A stretch of DNA of 5,245 bases. It comes from Gammaproteobacteria bacterium. Lineage in GTDB: Bacteria; Pseudomonadota; Gammaproteobacteria; Pseudomonadales; Azotimanducaceae. The position numbers and the translations under genes were made by a program. The notes under the pieces are model-generated. The model saw nothing but the letters and a program-made list of their open reading frames with translations, was not told the DNA's origin and did not search any database. The stretch's first letter is position 1, and every line of letters begins with the position of its first letter. Shown here in pieces: positions 1-5,219 of this stretch. The stretch spans positions 1 to 5,245 of the forward strand of contig VXPR01000079.1 of assembly GCA_009839405.1 (NCBI GenBank), in the 5' to 3' direction.

Positions 1-159
1 ATCCTCGAGCGCGCCATCCGCCTCCAATGCGGCGAGTCGCGCTTCGATGTCGGCCAGATTCGCACCGCCCTGGGCCTTCTTTCCCTTGACATGAACGCGG
101 TATGCCTCAAGCCCGATGCCGGCGAGGATCACGACGGTGAGGAAGGTCCAGAACTCCAT
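1..159 (-). CDS. Small membrane-anchored coiled-coil protein, PspB-like in layout (3' end beyond the window)
   Basis: The first 53 codons are present and the gene runs off the left edge with no stop. The protein begins MEFWTFLTVVILAGIGLEAY: residues 3-19 form one hydrophobic segment, followed by a basic stretch (RVHVKGKK, 21-28) and then, from about residue 35, a helix with regular Leu/Ile spacing (LADIEARLAALEADGALED). By the positive-inside rule the C-terminal part should be cytoplasmic. One N-terminal membrane helix plus a short coiled coil is the layout of phage-shock protein B and of many small uncharacterised envelope proteins. The resemblance is in layout only, and I see no PspA or PspC gene. 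The ATG has an AGGAA ribosome binding site (172-168) with an 8-nt spacer. Its upstream neighbour on the same strand is the kinase-like gene, about 110 bp away, so it may have its own promoter. That it is a real gene is fairly sure; its function is unknown. Confidence 0.68.
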   Translation of the reverse strand, partial: MEFWTFLTVVILAGIGLEAYRVHVKGKKAQGGANLADIEARLAALEADGALED

Positions 160-186
160 GCGTGCCGTTCCTGTATGCGCTTCGCG

Positions 187-213
187 CCGATACTAGCAGG
201 CCGCACACGTCAA
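187..213 (-). promoter_or_regulatory. Possible sigma70 promoter for the small membrane protein gene
   Basis: On the minus strand a TTGACG box (213-208) is followed after 15 nt by TATCGG (192-187), ahead of the ATG at 159. The -35 box matches the consensus at 5 of 6 positions. The -10 box is weak and the spacer is short, so this is tentative. Confidence 0.28.
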
Positions 214-262
214 GGTGCCGCTGCGCCTTAAGCCGGCTACAGGCAACGTCGCGCCTTGAGTG

Positions 263-277
263 CGACGTATTACGTCG
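263..277. repeat. 15-bp palindrome over the stop codon of the kinase-like gene
   Basis: Arms CGACGTA and TACGTCG are perfect inverted copies around one central T at 270. The TAA stop of the kinase-like gene (272-270) lies inside it. The single-base centre is too tight for an RNA hairpin, so if it does anything it would be as a protein-binding site on DNA. It may be chance. Confidence 0.3.
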
Positions 278-1292
278 TCAATAGCTCAAGCGCAGACTCG
301 GCCCGGGCGTGGATGCCGAGCTTGTACTTCTCGAGGTCAAAGTCGCGGTTCTTGCCCATCGCGCCGACGAGGTAGCGCTTGTACACGCCCTGGGTGATGG
401 CGCCGAGGCGCCAGTGGGAGAAGGCGCGGTAGTAGTTGATGCGGGAAAGGTCGCGACCGGTGCGGCTCTGGTAGGCCGAGCAGAGTTCGTCGCGGTCCGG
501 AAAGCCACCCACCGCCGTGGGGCTTGCCGTGTCGGAAGCGCCCTCGCCCGGCTGGCCCCAGTTGTTGAGCAGATAGCCGACGTCGGCAAGCGGGTCGCCG
601 AGCGTGCACAGCTCCCAGTCGAGCAACGCCGCCATGCGGCCGCCCTTGAGGATCATGTTGCCGATACGGTAGTCGCCGTGGACGATGGCCGATCCCACTT
701 GTTCCGGCACGTCGGCGTGAAGCAGGCGTTCGCTTTCGTCCATCTCCGGGATTTCGTGCGTTTTGGTGGCCTGATACTGCGCCGACCAGCGCTTCAACTG
801 GCGCTCGACATAGCCCGTCTTGCGGGCGAGGGTGCCAAGGCCCACGTCGTCGGGGTCAATCAGGTGCAAGGTGCCGAGTACGTCGATGATGTGCTCCCCG
901 GCGCTGCGCCGCTCCGCCACCGACAGCGTCTCGGCCACCTCGGCCTCGTGTGGAACCACCCCCTCGACGAAGCTCATCAGATAGAACGGCGCACCGTTGA
1001 CGTCGTTGTCCTCGCAAAGGCCCCACGTCTTCGGCACCGGCACGTCCGTTCCCCACACCGCCGAGATGATGCGATGCTCGCGTCCCATGTCGTGTGCGCT
1101 CTCGAGCACGTGGCCGAGCGGCGGGCGACGCAGCACATAGGCCGCGCCGGCGCTGTCGACGAACTTGTAGGTGAGGTTGGAGTGGCCCCCGGCGATGAGC
1201 GAGAACGTGAGTGGCGGCGCCAGGTCAGGGATGCGCTGCGCGACCCACTCCGTGACGTTGTCGGCGTCGATTCCTTCCACTTGCTCCGGCAT
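270..1292 (-). CDS. APH-superfamily phosphotransferase, ACAD10/ACAD11 N-domain-like (putative hydroxyacyl-CoA or small-molecule kinase)
   Basis: A 340-residue protein with a complete APH/choline-kinase-type fold, probably cytoplasmic. Visible motifs: the nucleotide-binding loop GGHSN (35-39); VLRRPP (53-58), the region that normally carries the ATP-contacting basic residue; the catalytic loop HGDYRIGN (205-212), with Asp207 as likely catalytic base and Asn212 as metal ligand; and DWE (225-227), with Asp225 as the second metal ligand, followed by LGDPLADVGYLL. The RRPP and HGDYRIGN...DWE...GDPLAD pattern is typical of the family related to the kinase domain of ACAD10/ACAD11 and bacterial LvaA, which phosphorylate 4-hydroxyacyl-CoAs; it is less like true antibiotic kinases. 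The substrate cannot be read from the sequence. I chose the ATG at 1292 because GGGGAG lies 5 nt upstream (1303-1298). An in-frame ATG at 1343 would fall inside the proposed -10 box and adds 17 residues that do not look like this family. It is divergent from the aminotransferase gene and stands alone on its strand. Fold assignment is firm, role uncertain. Confidence 0.9.
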   Translation of the reverse strand: MPEQVEGIDADNVTEWVAQRIPDLAPPLTFSLIAGGHSNLTYKFVDSAGAAYVLRRPPLGHVLESAHDMGREHRIISAVWGTDVPVPKTWGLCEDNDVNGAPFYLMSFVEGVVPHEAEVAETLSVAERRSAGEHIIDVLGTLHLIDPDDVGLGTLARKTGYVERQLKRWSAQYQATKTHEIPEMDESERLLHADVPEQVGSAIVHGDYRIGNMILKGGRMAALLDWELCTLGDPLADVGYLLNNWGQPGEGASDTASPTAVGGFPDRDELCSAYQSRTGRDLSRINYYRAFSHWRLGAITQGVYKRYLVGAMGKNRDFDLEKYKLGIHARAESALELLTT

Positions 1293-1297
1293 GGTTG

Positions 1298-1303
1298 CTC
1301 CCC
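1298..1303 (-). promoter_or_regulatory. Ribosome binding site that fixes the kinase-like gene start
   Basis: GGGGAG on the minus strand sits 5 nt before the ATG at 1292-1290. It favours this start over the in-frame ATG at 1343. Confidence 0.7.
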
Positions 1304-1316
1304 GTTTCTTTAGGTC

Positions 1317-1340
1317 ACGTGCGCGTATCATCCCGCACGT
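1317..1340. promoter_or_regulatory. Candidate operator: inverted repeat in the divergent kinase/aminotransferase gap
   Basis: The arms ACGTGCG (1317-1323) and CGCACGT (1334-1340) are perfect 7-bp inverted copies separated by 10 bp, so their centres are 17 bp apart, less than two helical turns. Such an element suits a dimeric repressor, for example of the TetR or MarR type, though no regulator gene is in the window. It overlaps the -10 box of the proposed kinase-gene promoter and lies about 88 bp before the aminotransferase start, so one protein could act on both genes. Symmetry and position are seen; binding is inferred. Confidence 0.45.
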
Positions 1341-1368
1341 CATACCCGTTTGCGCGGCAGTGCGTCAA
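1339..1368 (-). promoter_or_regulatory. Predicted sigma70 promoter of the kinase-like gene
   Basis: On the minus strand TTGACG (1368-1363) is followed after 18 nt by TATGAC (1344-1339), giving 5/6 and 4/6 matches to the consensus. Transcription would start near 1332, leaving a leader of about 40 nt before the ATG at 1292. The -10 box overlaps the right arm of the inverted repeat, which suggests repression by blocking RNA polymerase. Confidence 0.45.
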
Positions 1369-1427
1369 ATCAGGTCGCCATGCGTGCGTGCTCGGGGCAA
1401 CAGCAATGAGCGATTTTCGGAGGATCG

Positions 1428-2756
1428 ATGGACAAAGGCGGCGAAGTGCGCTGGCCCTTCAACGGCAACGGCGGCAGCACCGAAATCGTGCGTGCGGAAG
1501 GTGCCTGGCTGCACAAGGCGGATGGCGCTCGCATCCTCGATGCAGCCGGCGGCGCCATCGTCACCAACATCGGCCATGGCCGGGAGGAGGTGGCGGATGC
1601 GGTGCGCGACGCAACCCTGAACAACAGCTATGTCGTGCCGGTGTGGCTAACGCCGGAACGCCGCCGTCTTTCCGAGCGGCTCACTGCCGAGTGGTTGCCG
1701 CCGACGCTGACGCGCCAGCATTTCACCTGCGGTGGCTCCGAGGGCAACGAGACGGCCATGAAGCTGGCGATCCAGTATCAGGCTGCGCTCGGCCGGCCCG
1801 AAAAGTGCAAGATCATCGGACGTTCGGTGTCGTATCACGGCACCACCCTCGCCACGACTGCGGTAGGAGGCCACGAGGCTCGCAAGTCCGGCCTTAGGCA
1901 TGCTTTGCCGGACCATCCTCGCGTGCCAACCCCCTATCCCCTGCGCTGCGACGCCGGTGACGAAGCGGCACACAGCGCCGAGCATTACCTGGGCGATCTC
2001 GAACGCACGATTGCGGAGGAAGGTCCGGACACCATCGCCGCAATCATGGCCGAACCCATCACCGGCGCGAGCGGCGGCGCCATCGTGCCACCAGCCGGCT
2101 ACTGGGAGGGTGTGCGCGAAATCTGCGACCGTCACGACATCCTCATCCTGCAAGACGAGGTGATGACCGGTTTCGGCCGCACCGGCGCCAAGTTTGGCTT
2201 CCAGCACTGGGACTTCGTCCCGGACGTCGTCGTCGGCGGCAAGGGGCTCGGAGGCGGCTACGCGCCCATCACGGGCGTCTTTGCCACGGAACGCATCGGC
2301 GAGGCCCTCGACGACGCCGGCATGATGGTGATGTTCCACACCTTCGGCGCCCACGCCGGTGCATGCGCCGCGGCCGATCGCGTCCTCGACATCCTCCTGC
2401 GCGAGAATCTCGTCGAGCGCGCGGCAACCGTGGGCGAGGAACTCGGCAAGCGCCTCGCCACGGCCTTCTCCAACCATCCTCATGTGGCCGAGGTGCGCGG
2501 ACGCGGCATGCTGCAAGCCATCGAAGTGGTGCAGGACCGCGACACGCTCGAACCCTTCCCCGCCAGCGACCACGTCGCCTCGCGCATCATGGCAGCGGGC
2601 CTTGAACGCGGCGTTTTCTTCTATGCCGGCGGCACAGGCGTTGTCCGCGACATCGTGGTGCTTGGACCGCCGCTCATCATCGACGAGGAGGAAACGGGCC
2701 TGATCGTCGAAACCTTGGTGGCGGCGGTGGACGAGGTGACCTTGGGGCGGCCCTGA
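1428..2756 (+). CDS. Class III PLP-dependent aminotransferase (omega-amino acid or related transaminase)
   Basis: A 442-residue, full-length fold-type I enzyme, cytoplasmic by its lack of a signal peptide. It should move an amino group between a substrate, often an omega-amino acid or amine, and an oxo-acid such as pyruvate or 2-oxoglutarate. Visible motifs: CGGSEGNETAMKLA (101-114), the cofactor phosphate-binding turn; SYHG (135-138), whose Tyr stacks on the PLP ring; AEP (208-210); LQDEVMTGFGRTG (241-253), with Asp243 binding the pyridine nitrogen; VVVGGKGLGGG (267-277), with Lys272 as the Schiff-base lysine; and HTFGAHAGACAAA (304-316), the partner-subunit phosphate contact. The usual SEA reads SEG here (104-106), a small variation. 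The ATG has CGGAGG (1418-1423) with a 4-nt spacer, and there is no alternative in-frame start upstream. It is divergent from the kinase-like gene and convergent with the dehydrogenase gene. A phospho-lyase of the AGXT2L1/AGXT2L2 type shares this fold and cannot be excluded. Family certain, substrate unknown. Confidence 0.93.
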   Translation: MDKGGEVRWPFNGNGGSTEIVRAEGAWLHKADGARILDAAGGAIVTNIGHGREEVADAVRDATLNNSYVVPVWLTPERRRLSERLTAEWLPPTLTRQHFTCGGSEGNETAMKLAIQYQAALGRPEKCKIIGRSVSYHGTTLATTAVGGHEARKSGLRHALPDHPRVPTPYPLRCDAGDEAAHSAEHYLGDLERTIAEEGPDTIAAIMAEPITGASGGAIVPPAGYWEGVREICDRHDILILQDEVMTGFGRTGAKFGFQHWDFVPDVVVGGKGLGGGYAPITGVFATERIGEALDDAGMMVMFHTFGAHAGACAAADRVLDILLRENLVERAATVGEELGKRLATAFSNHPHVAEVRGRGMLQAIEVVQDRDTLEPFPASDHVASRIMAAGLERGVFFYAGGTGVVRDIVVLGPPLIIDEEETGLIVETLVAAVDEVTLGRP

Positions 2757-2775
2757 CACAAGGCCGTTAGTGCCC

Positions 2776-2804
2776 GGCTGCTCCGCGCCTGGCGCCGAGC
2801 AGCC
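2776..2804. repeat. Inverted repeat after the aminotransferase gene
   Basis: The arms GGCTGCTC (2776-2783) and GAGCAGCC (2797-2804) are perfect 8-bp complements around a 13-nt GC-rich centre, which can itself form GCGC/GCGC. No T-run follows, so it is a poor intrinsic terminator. It could instead be an mRNA-stabilising hairpin or part of a dispersed intergenic repeat. Confidence 0.4.
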
Positions 2805-2838
2805 TGTCGGACTTTGGCGGCGATGCACCCGGCCGGAC

Positions 2839-2860
2839 AGGGCGACGCATGCGTCGCCCT
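2839..2860. terminator. Perfect 22-bp palindrome, probable terminator between convergent genes
   Basis: The half-site AGGGCGACGCA (2839-2849) is followed directly by its exact reverse complement (2850-2860). As RNA it gives a 9-bp GC-rich stem with a CATG loop. On the plus strand it is followed by TCTTC, a weak pyrimidine tail. It lies 83 bp after the aminotransferase stop and 25 bp before the end of the convergent dehydrogenase gene. A terminator role is the simplest reading, but the lack of a real U-tract keeps it uncertain. Confidence 0.5.
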
Positions 2861-2884
2861 TCTTCGGGTGGCCTTCCTCATGCG

Positions 2885-3640
2885 CTAGCCGGGTCCGCCG
2901 CCGTCGCAGTAGATCCTCTGGCCTGTCACATACGTATTCTGTTCCGAGACCAGAAAGCGAACCACATTGGCTACGTCTTCCGGCTGACAGACGCGGCCGA
3001 AGGGGCTCGCGGAGTCCAGCGTGCGCAGGTCCGTGACGCCAGCGGTTGCCTTCATCAGGCGGCGGCCCATCTCCGTTTCCACGAGTCCCGGGGCGACGAT
3101 GTTCACCCGGATGCCGTTGTTGCGTTCCTCGCGGGACAAGGTGACGGCAAGCGCCTCCAAGGCCGTCTTGCCCATGTTGTAGGGGGCTCCGTTGGCGGAG
3201 AGCCCGCGTGTGGCGACGCTGGAGATCATCACCACATCGCCCCGATCGAGCGTGCGCATCTTCGGAATCGCAAGCCTGGAGAGGTAGTGTGGGCCGAGCG
3301 CGTGCGTTGCCATAACGCGACGCAGTTCGTCGGGTTCGGTATCCACCACCGACATGCCGCGACTGGCGATGCCGGCGTTGTGGACGAGGATGCCGATGGC
3401 ACCCAAGTCTGCCTCCACTTCGGCAACCATCGCAGCGTTCTGATCGTAGTCGTCCACCGAAGCACCGTATGCGACCGCAGTGCCGCCGCCAGTGCGGATC
3501 TCCGCCACCGTGTCGTCGGCCGCGGCCTTGTCACGGCGATAGTTGACCGCAACCGCAGCACCGTCGGCGGCGAGCGCCAGCGAGATGGCGCGACCGACGC
3601 CGCGTCCGCCGCCGGTAACCAGCGCAACCCGTCCTTGCAT
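2885..3640 (-). CDS. Short-chain dehydrogenase/reductase (FabG-like 3-oxoacyl or hydroxyacyl reductase/dehydrogenase)
   Basis: A 251-residue classical SDR with a Rossmann fold, probably cytoplasmic and tetrameric like its relatives. Visible motifs: TGGGRGVG (9-16), the dinucleotide-binding loop; NYRRD (33-37) after the second strand, where Arg residues usually favour NADP(H); HNAG (87-90) for the usual NNAG; the catalytic SS (140-141) and YNMGK (154-158), giving Tyr154 and Lys158; VAPGLVETEM (182-191); and the FabG-like C-terminus YVTGQRIYCDGG (237-248). The tetrad Asn appears replaced by His113, in ATHALGP where relatives have VNLxGP. I chose the ATG at 3640 because GGGAGGGA (3653-3646) lies 5 nt upstream and the protein then begins MQGRVALVTGG as is usual. 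A GTG at 3664 overlapping the upstream stop (GTGA) is the alternative and would add 8 residues. It lies 20 bp downstream of the hydratase gene, so the two are probably co-transcribed and act on the same acyl-CoA chain. Substrate unknown. Confidence 0.92.
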   Translation of the reverse strand: MQGRVALVTGGGRGVGRAISLALAADGAAVAVNYRRDKAAADDTVAEIRTGGGTAVAYGASVDDYDQNAAMVAEVEADLGAIGILVHNAGIASRGMSVVDTEPDELRRVMATHALGPHYLSRLAIPKMRTLDRGDVVMISSVATRGLSANGAPYNMGKTALEALAVTLSREERNNGIRVNIVAPGLVETEMGRRLMKATAGVTDLRTLDSASPFGRVCQPEDVANVVRFLVSEQNTYVTGQRIYCDGGGPG

Positions 3641-3645
3641 ATCCG

Positions 3646-3653
3646 TCCCTCCC
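3646..3653 (-). promoter_or_regulatory. Ribosome binding site that fixes the dehydrogenase start
   Basis: GGGAGGGA on the minus strand lies in the 20-bp gap after the hydratase stop and 5 nt before the ATG at 3640. It supports that ATG over the GTG at 3664. Confidence 0.7.
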
Positions 3654-3660
3654 GTCGCCT

Positions 3661-4443
3661 TCACGCGCCCTTGAACTCGGCGTCGCGTTTCTGCAGGAAG
3701 GCAGAAACGCCCTCCGCGTAGTCTTTCGTTCGCCCAGCGCGCGCCTGCAAGCGGGCCTCGAGGTCAAGCTGCTGCTCGTAGGAGTTGTCCCAGCTTGCCC
3801 AATAGGCCTGTCGGATCATGGCGAGGGACGCAGGGCCACCGGCGAGCTGCGTCGCGATGGCACCCGCGCCTTCCATCAGGGCGTCGTTGTCGTCGTAGAG
3901 CCGGTTCACCAAGCCCCACTCATGGGCGCGCTCGGCTGGCAAGCGCTCGGCCAACAGCGAGAGCTCCATCGCTCGGCCCCAGCCGACCATGCGCGGGAGA
4001 AAGAACGTGGCGCCGCCGTCCGGCACGAGCCCGATGCGGGCGAAGGCCTGCAGGAAGAACGCGCCCTTCGACGCGCAGACAATGTCGCCGAACAACGCGA
4101 AGCTCATGCCGACGCCAGCGGCGGCGCCGTTGACGGCCGTGACGATCGGCATGTCGAGCTCTCTCATTCGGAAAAACAGCGGGTGATACGAGCTGCGCAA
4201 AGTACCGCCGGCACCGCCCTTGCCGTCGCCGCGGCCCGATAGGTTAGCGCCGGCGCAGAAGCCGCGCCCCACACCGGTGATGAGCAGGCAGCGGATGCCG
4301 TTGTTCGGGTCCTCCACTTCAGCGAGCGCCGCGTCGAGGCCCTGCATCATTTCGGCACCGATGGCGTTCAACACCTCAGGGTGGTTGAATCGCAGGGTTG
4401 CCACGTTCTCATCGAAATCCAGTGTGACCTTGTCGAAGTCCAA
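3661..4443 (-). CDS. Enoyl-CoA hydratase/isomerase family protein (crotonase fold, PaaG-like active site)
   Basis: A 260-residue, complete crotonase-fold protein expected to hydrate or isomerise a double bond in an acyl-CoA. The oxyanion-hole segments are GFCAGANL (61-68), with the Ala66 backbone, and NGAAAGVG (105-112), with the Gly110 backbone. The following segment QAFARIGLVPDGGATFFLP (132-150) matches the PaaG-like type. The position of the first hydratase glutamate (Glu144 in rat crotonase) is Phe134, while the second (Glu164) is Asp142 in VPDGG. One acidic residue at this place is typical of isomerases such as PaaG rather than two-glutamate hydratases, so an isomerase or different lyase is at least as likely. 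A glycine-rich loop (70-80) replaces the variable CoA-side region. The start is TTG at 4443, with AAGGAG (4455-4450) 6 nt upstream; the first ATG codons (Met32, Met33) would remove the first strand. It is the first gene of a minus-strand pair with the dehydrogenase. Family sure, exact reaction not. Confidence 0.92.
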   Translation of the reverse strand: MDFDKVTLDFDENVATLRFNHPEVLNAIGAEMMQGLDAALAEVEDPNNGIRCLLITGVGRGFCAGANLSGRGDGKGGAGGTLRSSYHPLFFRMRELDMPIVTAVNGAAAGVGMSFALFGDIVCASKGAFFLQAFARIGLVPDGGATFFLPRMVGWGRAMELSLLAERLPAERAHEWGLVNRLYDDNDALMEGAGAIATQLAGGPASLAMIRQAYWASWDNSYEQQLDLEARLQARAGRTKDYAEGVSAFLQKRDAEFKGA

Positions 4444-4449
4444 ATCTCG

Positions 4450-4455
4450 CTCCTT
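4450..4455 (-). promoter_or_regulatory. Ribosome binding site for a TTG start
   Basis: AAGGAG on the minus strand stands 6 nt before TTG (4443-4441). The good spacing, and the loss of the conserved N-terminal strand from any later start, support TTG as the initiation codon. Confidence 0.7.
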
Positions 4456-4564
4456 CCCTGTCGGGCACTGTTTGTCGCAAACGGCGCACCGGACGCGGCA
4501 CGGCGGCCAGGCTCGCGACCCGCGACATTACCCGTGTGGCCCTCGGCCGCTTACCCTCCCCTGC

Positions 4565-4584
4565 CAGCCCTGCGACGCAGGCTG
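4565..4584. promoter_or_regulatory. Imperfect palindrome just upstream of the GNAT gene
   Basis: The left arm CAGCC-TGCG (4565-4574, with one extra C at 4570) and the right arm CGCAGGCTG (4576-4584) are complementary over 9 bp around a central A. The element ends 16 bp before the GNAT ATG and could be an operator or simply chance in GC-rich DNA. The rest of the 157-bp gap (4444-4600) shows no convincing promoter on either strand. Confidence 0.25.
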
Positions 4585-4600
4585 ACGCCACGACCATACA

Positions 4601-5101
4601 ATGGAAACGCGATTCACCGCCATCGAACTTGCCGCCATGCGCGATGCCGGTGACATCGCCCGCATGTCGCGCGACGAGATCGAGCACGGCCTGCAATGGC
4701 GTTGGCGACCGGAAGCCATCCGCGCCATGATTCGCGACAGCGAGTCGTCTGTGATCGTCTCGCGCCTGCAAACGCCGCTGCCCGAGGCTGCCGCTGGCAC
4801 CCTGATGGGCTTCGCGGCGATGCGATTCGGCTTCGAGACCGCCCACCTCAACCTGCTCGCCGTGGACCCCCGCTGCCGGCGCCAGGGCCTCGGTCGGGAA
4901 CTGCTCGACTGGTTGGTGCTGACGGCACACACGGCTGGCCTGGACCGCATCGACCTCGAAGTGCGGGCGCGCAACCAAGGCGCCCAGCGCTTCTACCGCG
5001 CCGCCGGCTTCGCCCTTGGCAAGACCATCCCCGGCTACTACCAAGGCCAGGAGACGGCTGTGCGGATGCACAAATGGCTGGACTCCTTGGCCCGGCGCTA
5101 G
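4601..5101 (+). CDS. GNAT-family N-acetyltransferase (RimI-like C-terminal half)
   Basis: A 166-residue single-domain Gcn5-related acetyltransferase that would transfer acetyl from acetyl-CoA to an amine, either a small molecule or a protein N-terminus. The acetyl-CoA pyrophosphate loop is clear: LNLLAVDPRCRRQGLGRELL (83-102), with RRQGLG (93-98) matching the R/Q-x-x-G-x-G/A motif. It is followed by LEVRARNQGAQRFYRAAGF (119-137), where Asn125 and Tyr132 match the usual conserved Asn and general-acid Tyr. The C-terminal IPGYYQGQETAVRM (143-156) resembles the end of RimI-type enzymes. The N-terminal third has a charged helix and a WRW motif (33-35), which differs from RimI, so I give no symbol. 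The ATG lacks a good Shine-Dalgarno sequence, which suggests weak or leaderless translation. It is divergent from the hydratase gene, and nothing ties it functionally to the neighbouring acyl-CoA genes. Substrate unknown. Confidence 0.9.
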   Translation: METRFTAIELAAMRDAGDIARMSRDEIEHGLQWRWRPEAIRAMIRDSESSVIVSRLQTPLPEAAAGTLMGFAAMRFGFETAHLNLLAVDPRCRRQGLGRELLDWLVLTAHTAGLDRIDLEVRARNQGAQRFYRAAGFALGKTIPGYYQGQETAVRMHKWLDSLARR

Positions 5102-5106
5102 CCGTT

Positions 5107-5126
5107 GGGTGCGCGCAAGCGCGCCC
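5107..5126 (+). terminator. GC-rich hairpin with GCAA tetraloop after the GNAT gene
   Basis: GGGTGCGC pairs with GCGCGCCC (7 Watson-Crick pairs plus one U-G) around a GCAA loop, a stable GNRA type. It starts 5 bp after the GNAT stop. No T-run follows (GATTCCCCC), so it is a weak terminator alone and may protect the 3' end of the mRNA. Confidence 0.4.
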
Positions 5127-5138
5127 GATTCCCCCGCA

Positions 5139-5192
5139 GGCCCGGAGCGCGGGCCCCTTCCCGTCAACCCCGCCCAGAGCGGTCCGCGCTCC
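5139..5192. repeat. Nested inverted repeats in the right-hand gap
   Basis: GGAGCGCGGGCC (5144-5155) pairs with GGTCCGCGCTCC (5181-5192) over 12 positions, with one G-U pair and a 25-nt loop. Alternative small hairpins share the same bases: GGCCCG/CGGGCC (5139-5155) and GAGCG/CGCTC (5177-5191). The alternatives exclude each other. Confidence 0.35.
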
Positions 5193-5197
5193 CTGTC

Positions 5198-5218
5198 ACT
5201 CCCCCCTTGCGGGGGAGT
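5198..5218. repeat. C-rich/G-rich hairpin before the terminator
   Basis: ACTCCCCC (5198-5205) and GGGGGAGT (5211-5218) are perfect 8-bp complements around a 5-nt loop. It ends one base before the next hairpin, so the two would stack as tandem stem-loops. Confidence 0.45.
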
Positions 5219-5219
5219 C

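Noticed and set aside
270..1292. Reading the APH-like protein as an aminoglycoside-resistance enzyme
   Set aside because: The HGDYRIGN...DWE...LGDPLAD pattern and the catabolic neighbours fit the ACAD10/11-like family; no resistance-gene context or mobile element is present.
309..1313. A 334-codon open frame on the plus strand opposite the kinase-like gene
   Set aside because: Low-complexity, Val/Ala/Arg/His-rich translation with no motif. The minus-strand frame carries complete kinase motifs; long antisense frames are expected in GC-rich genes.
1294..1401. Distant inverted match GTTGC-CCC(C) (from 1294) with GGGGCAAC (to 1401) across the divergent gap
   Set aside because: The second arm lies upstream of the proposed kinase-gene transcription start, so the arms would not share one mRNA, and one arm needs a bulge. 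Probably chance.
1647..2828. A 393-codon open frame on the minus strand opposite the aminotransferase
   Set aside because: The translation is His/Gly/Asp-rich without a recognisable domain, while the plus strand encodes every class III aminotransferase motif.
2849..3721. A 290-codon open frame on the plus strand opposite the dehydrogenase
   Set aside because: It starts inside the palindrome, runs antisense to a complete SDR, and has no family motif or ribosome binding site.
4470..4482. GTTTG-TCG-CAAAC mini-hairpin in the hydratase/GNAT gap
   Set aside because: Only 5-bp arms with a 3-nt loop, no adjacent promoter or terminator signal, and common by chance.
4409..5167. A 252-codon open frame on the minus strand opposite the GNAT gene
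   Set aside because: It spans the divergent gap and terminator region and shows no domain; the plus strand carries clear acetyl-CoA-binding motifs.
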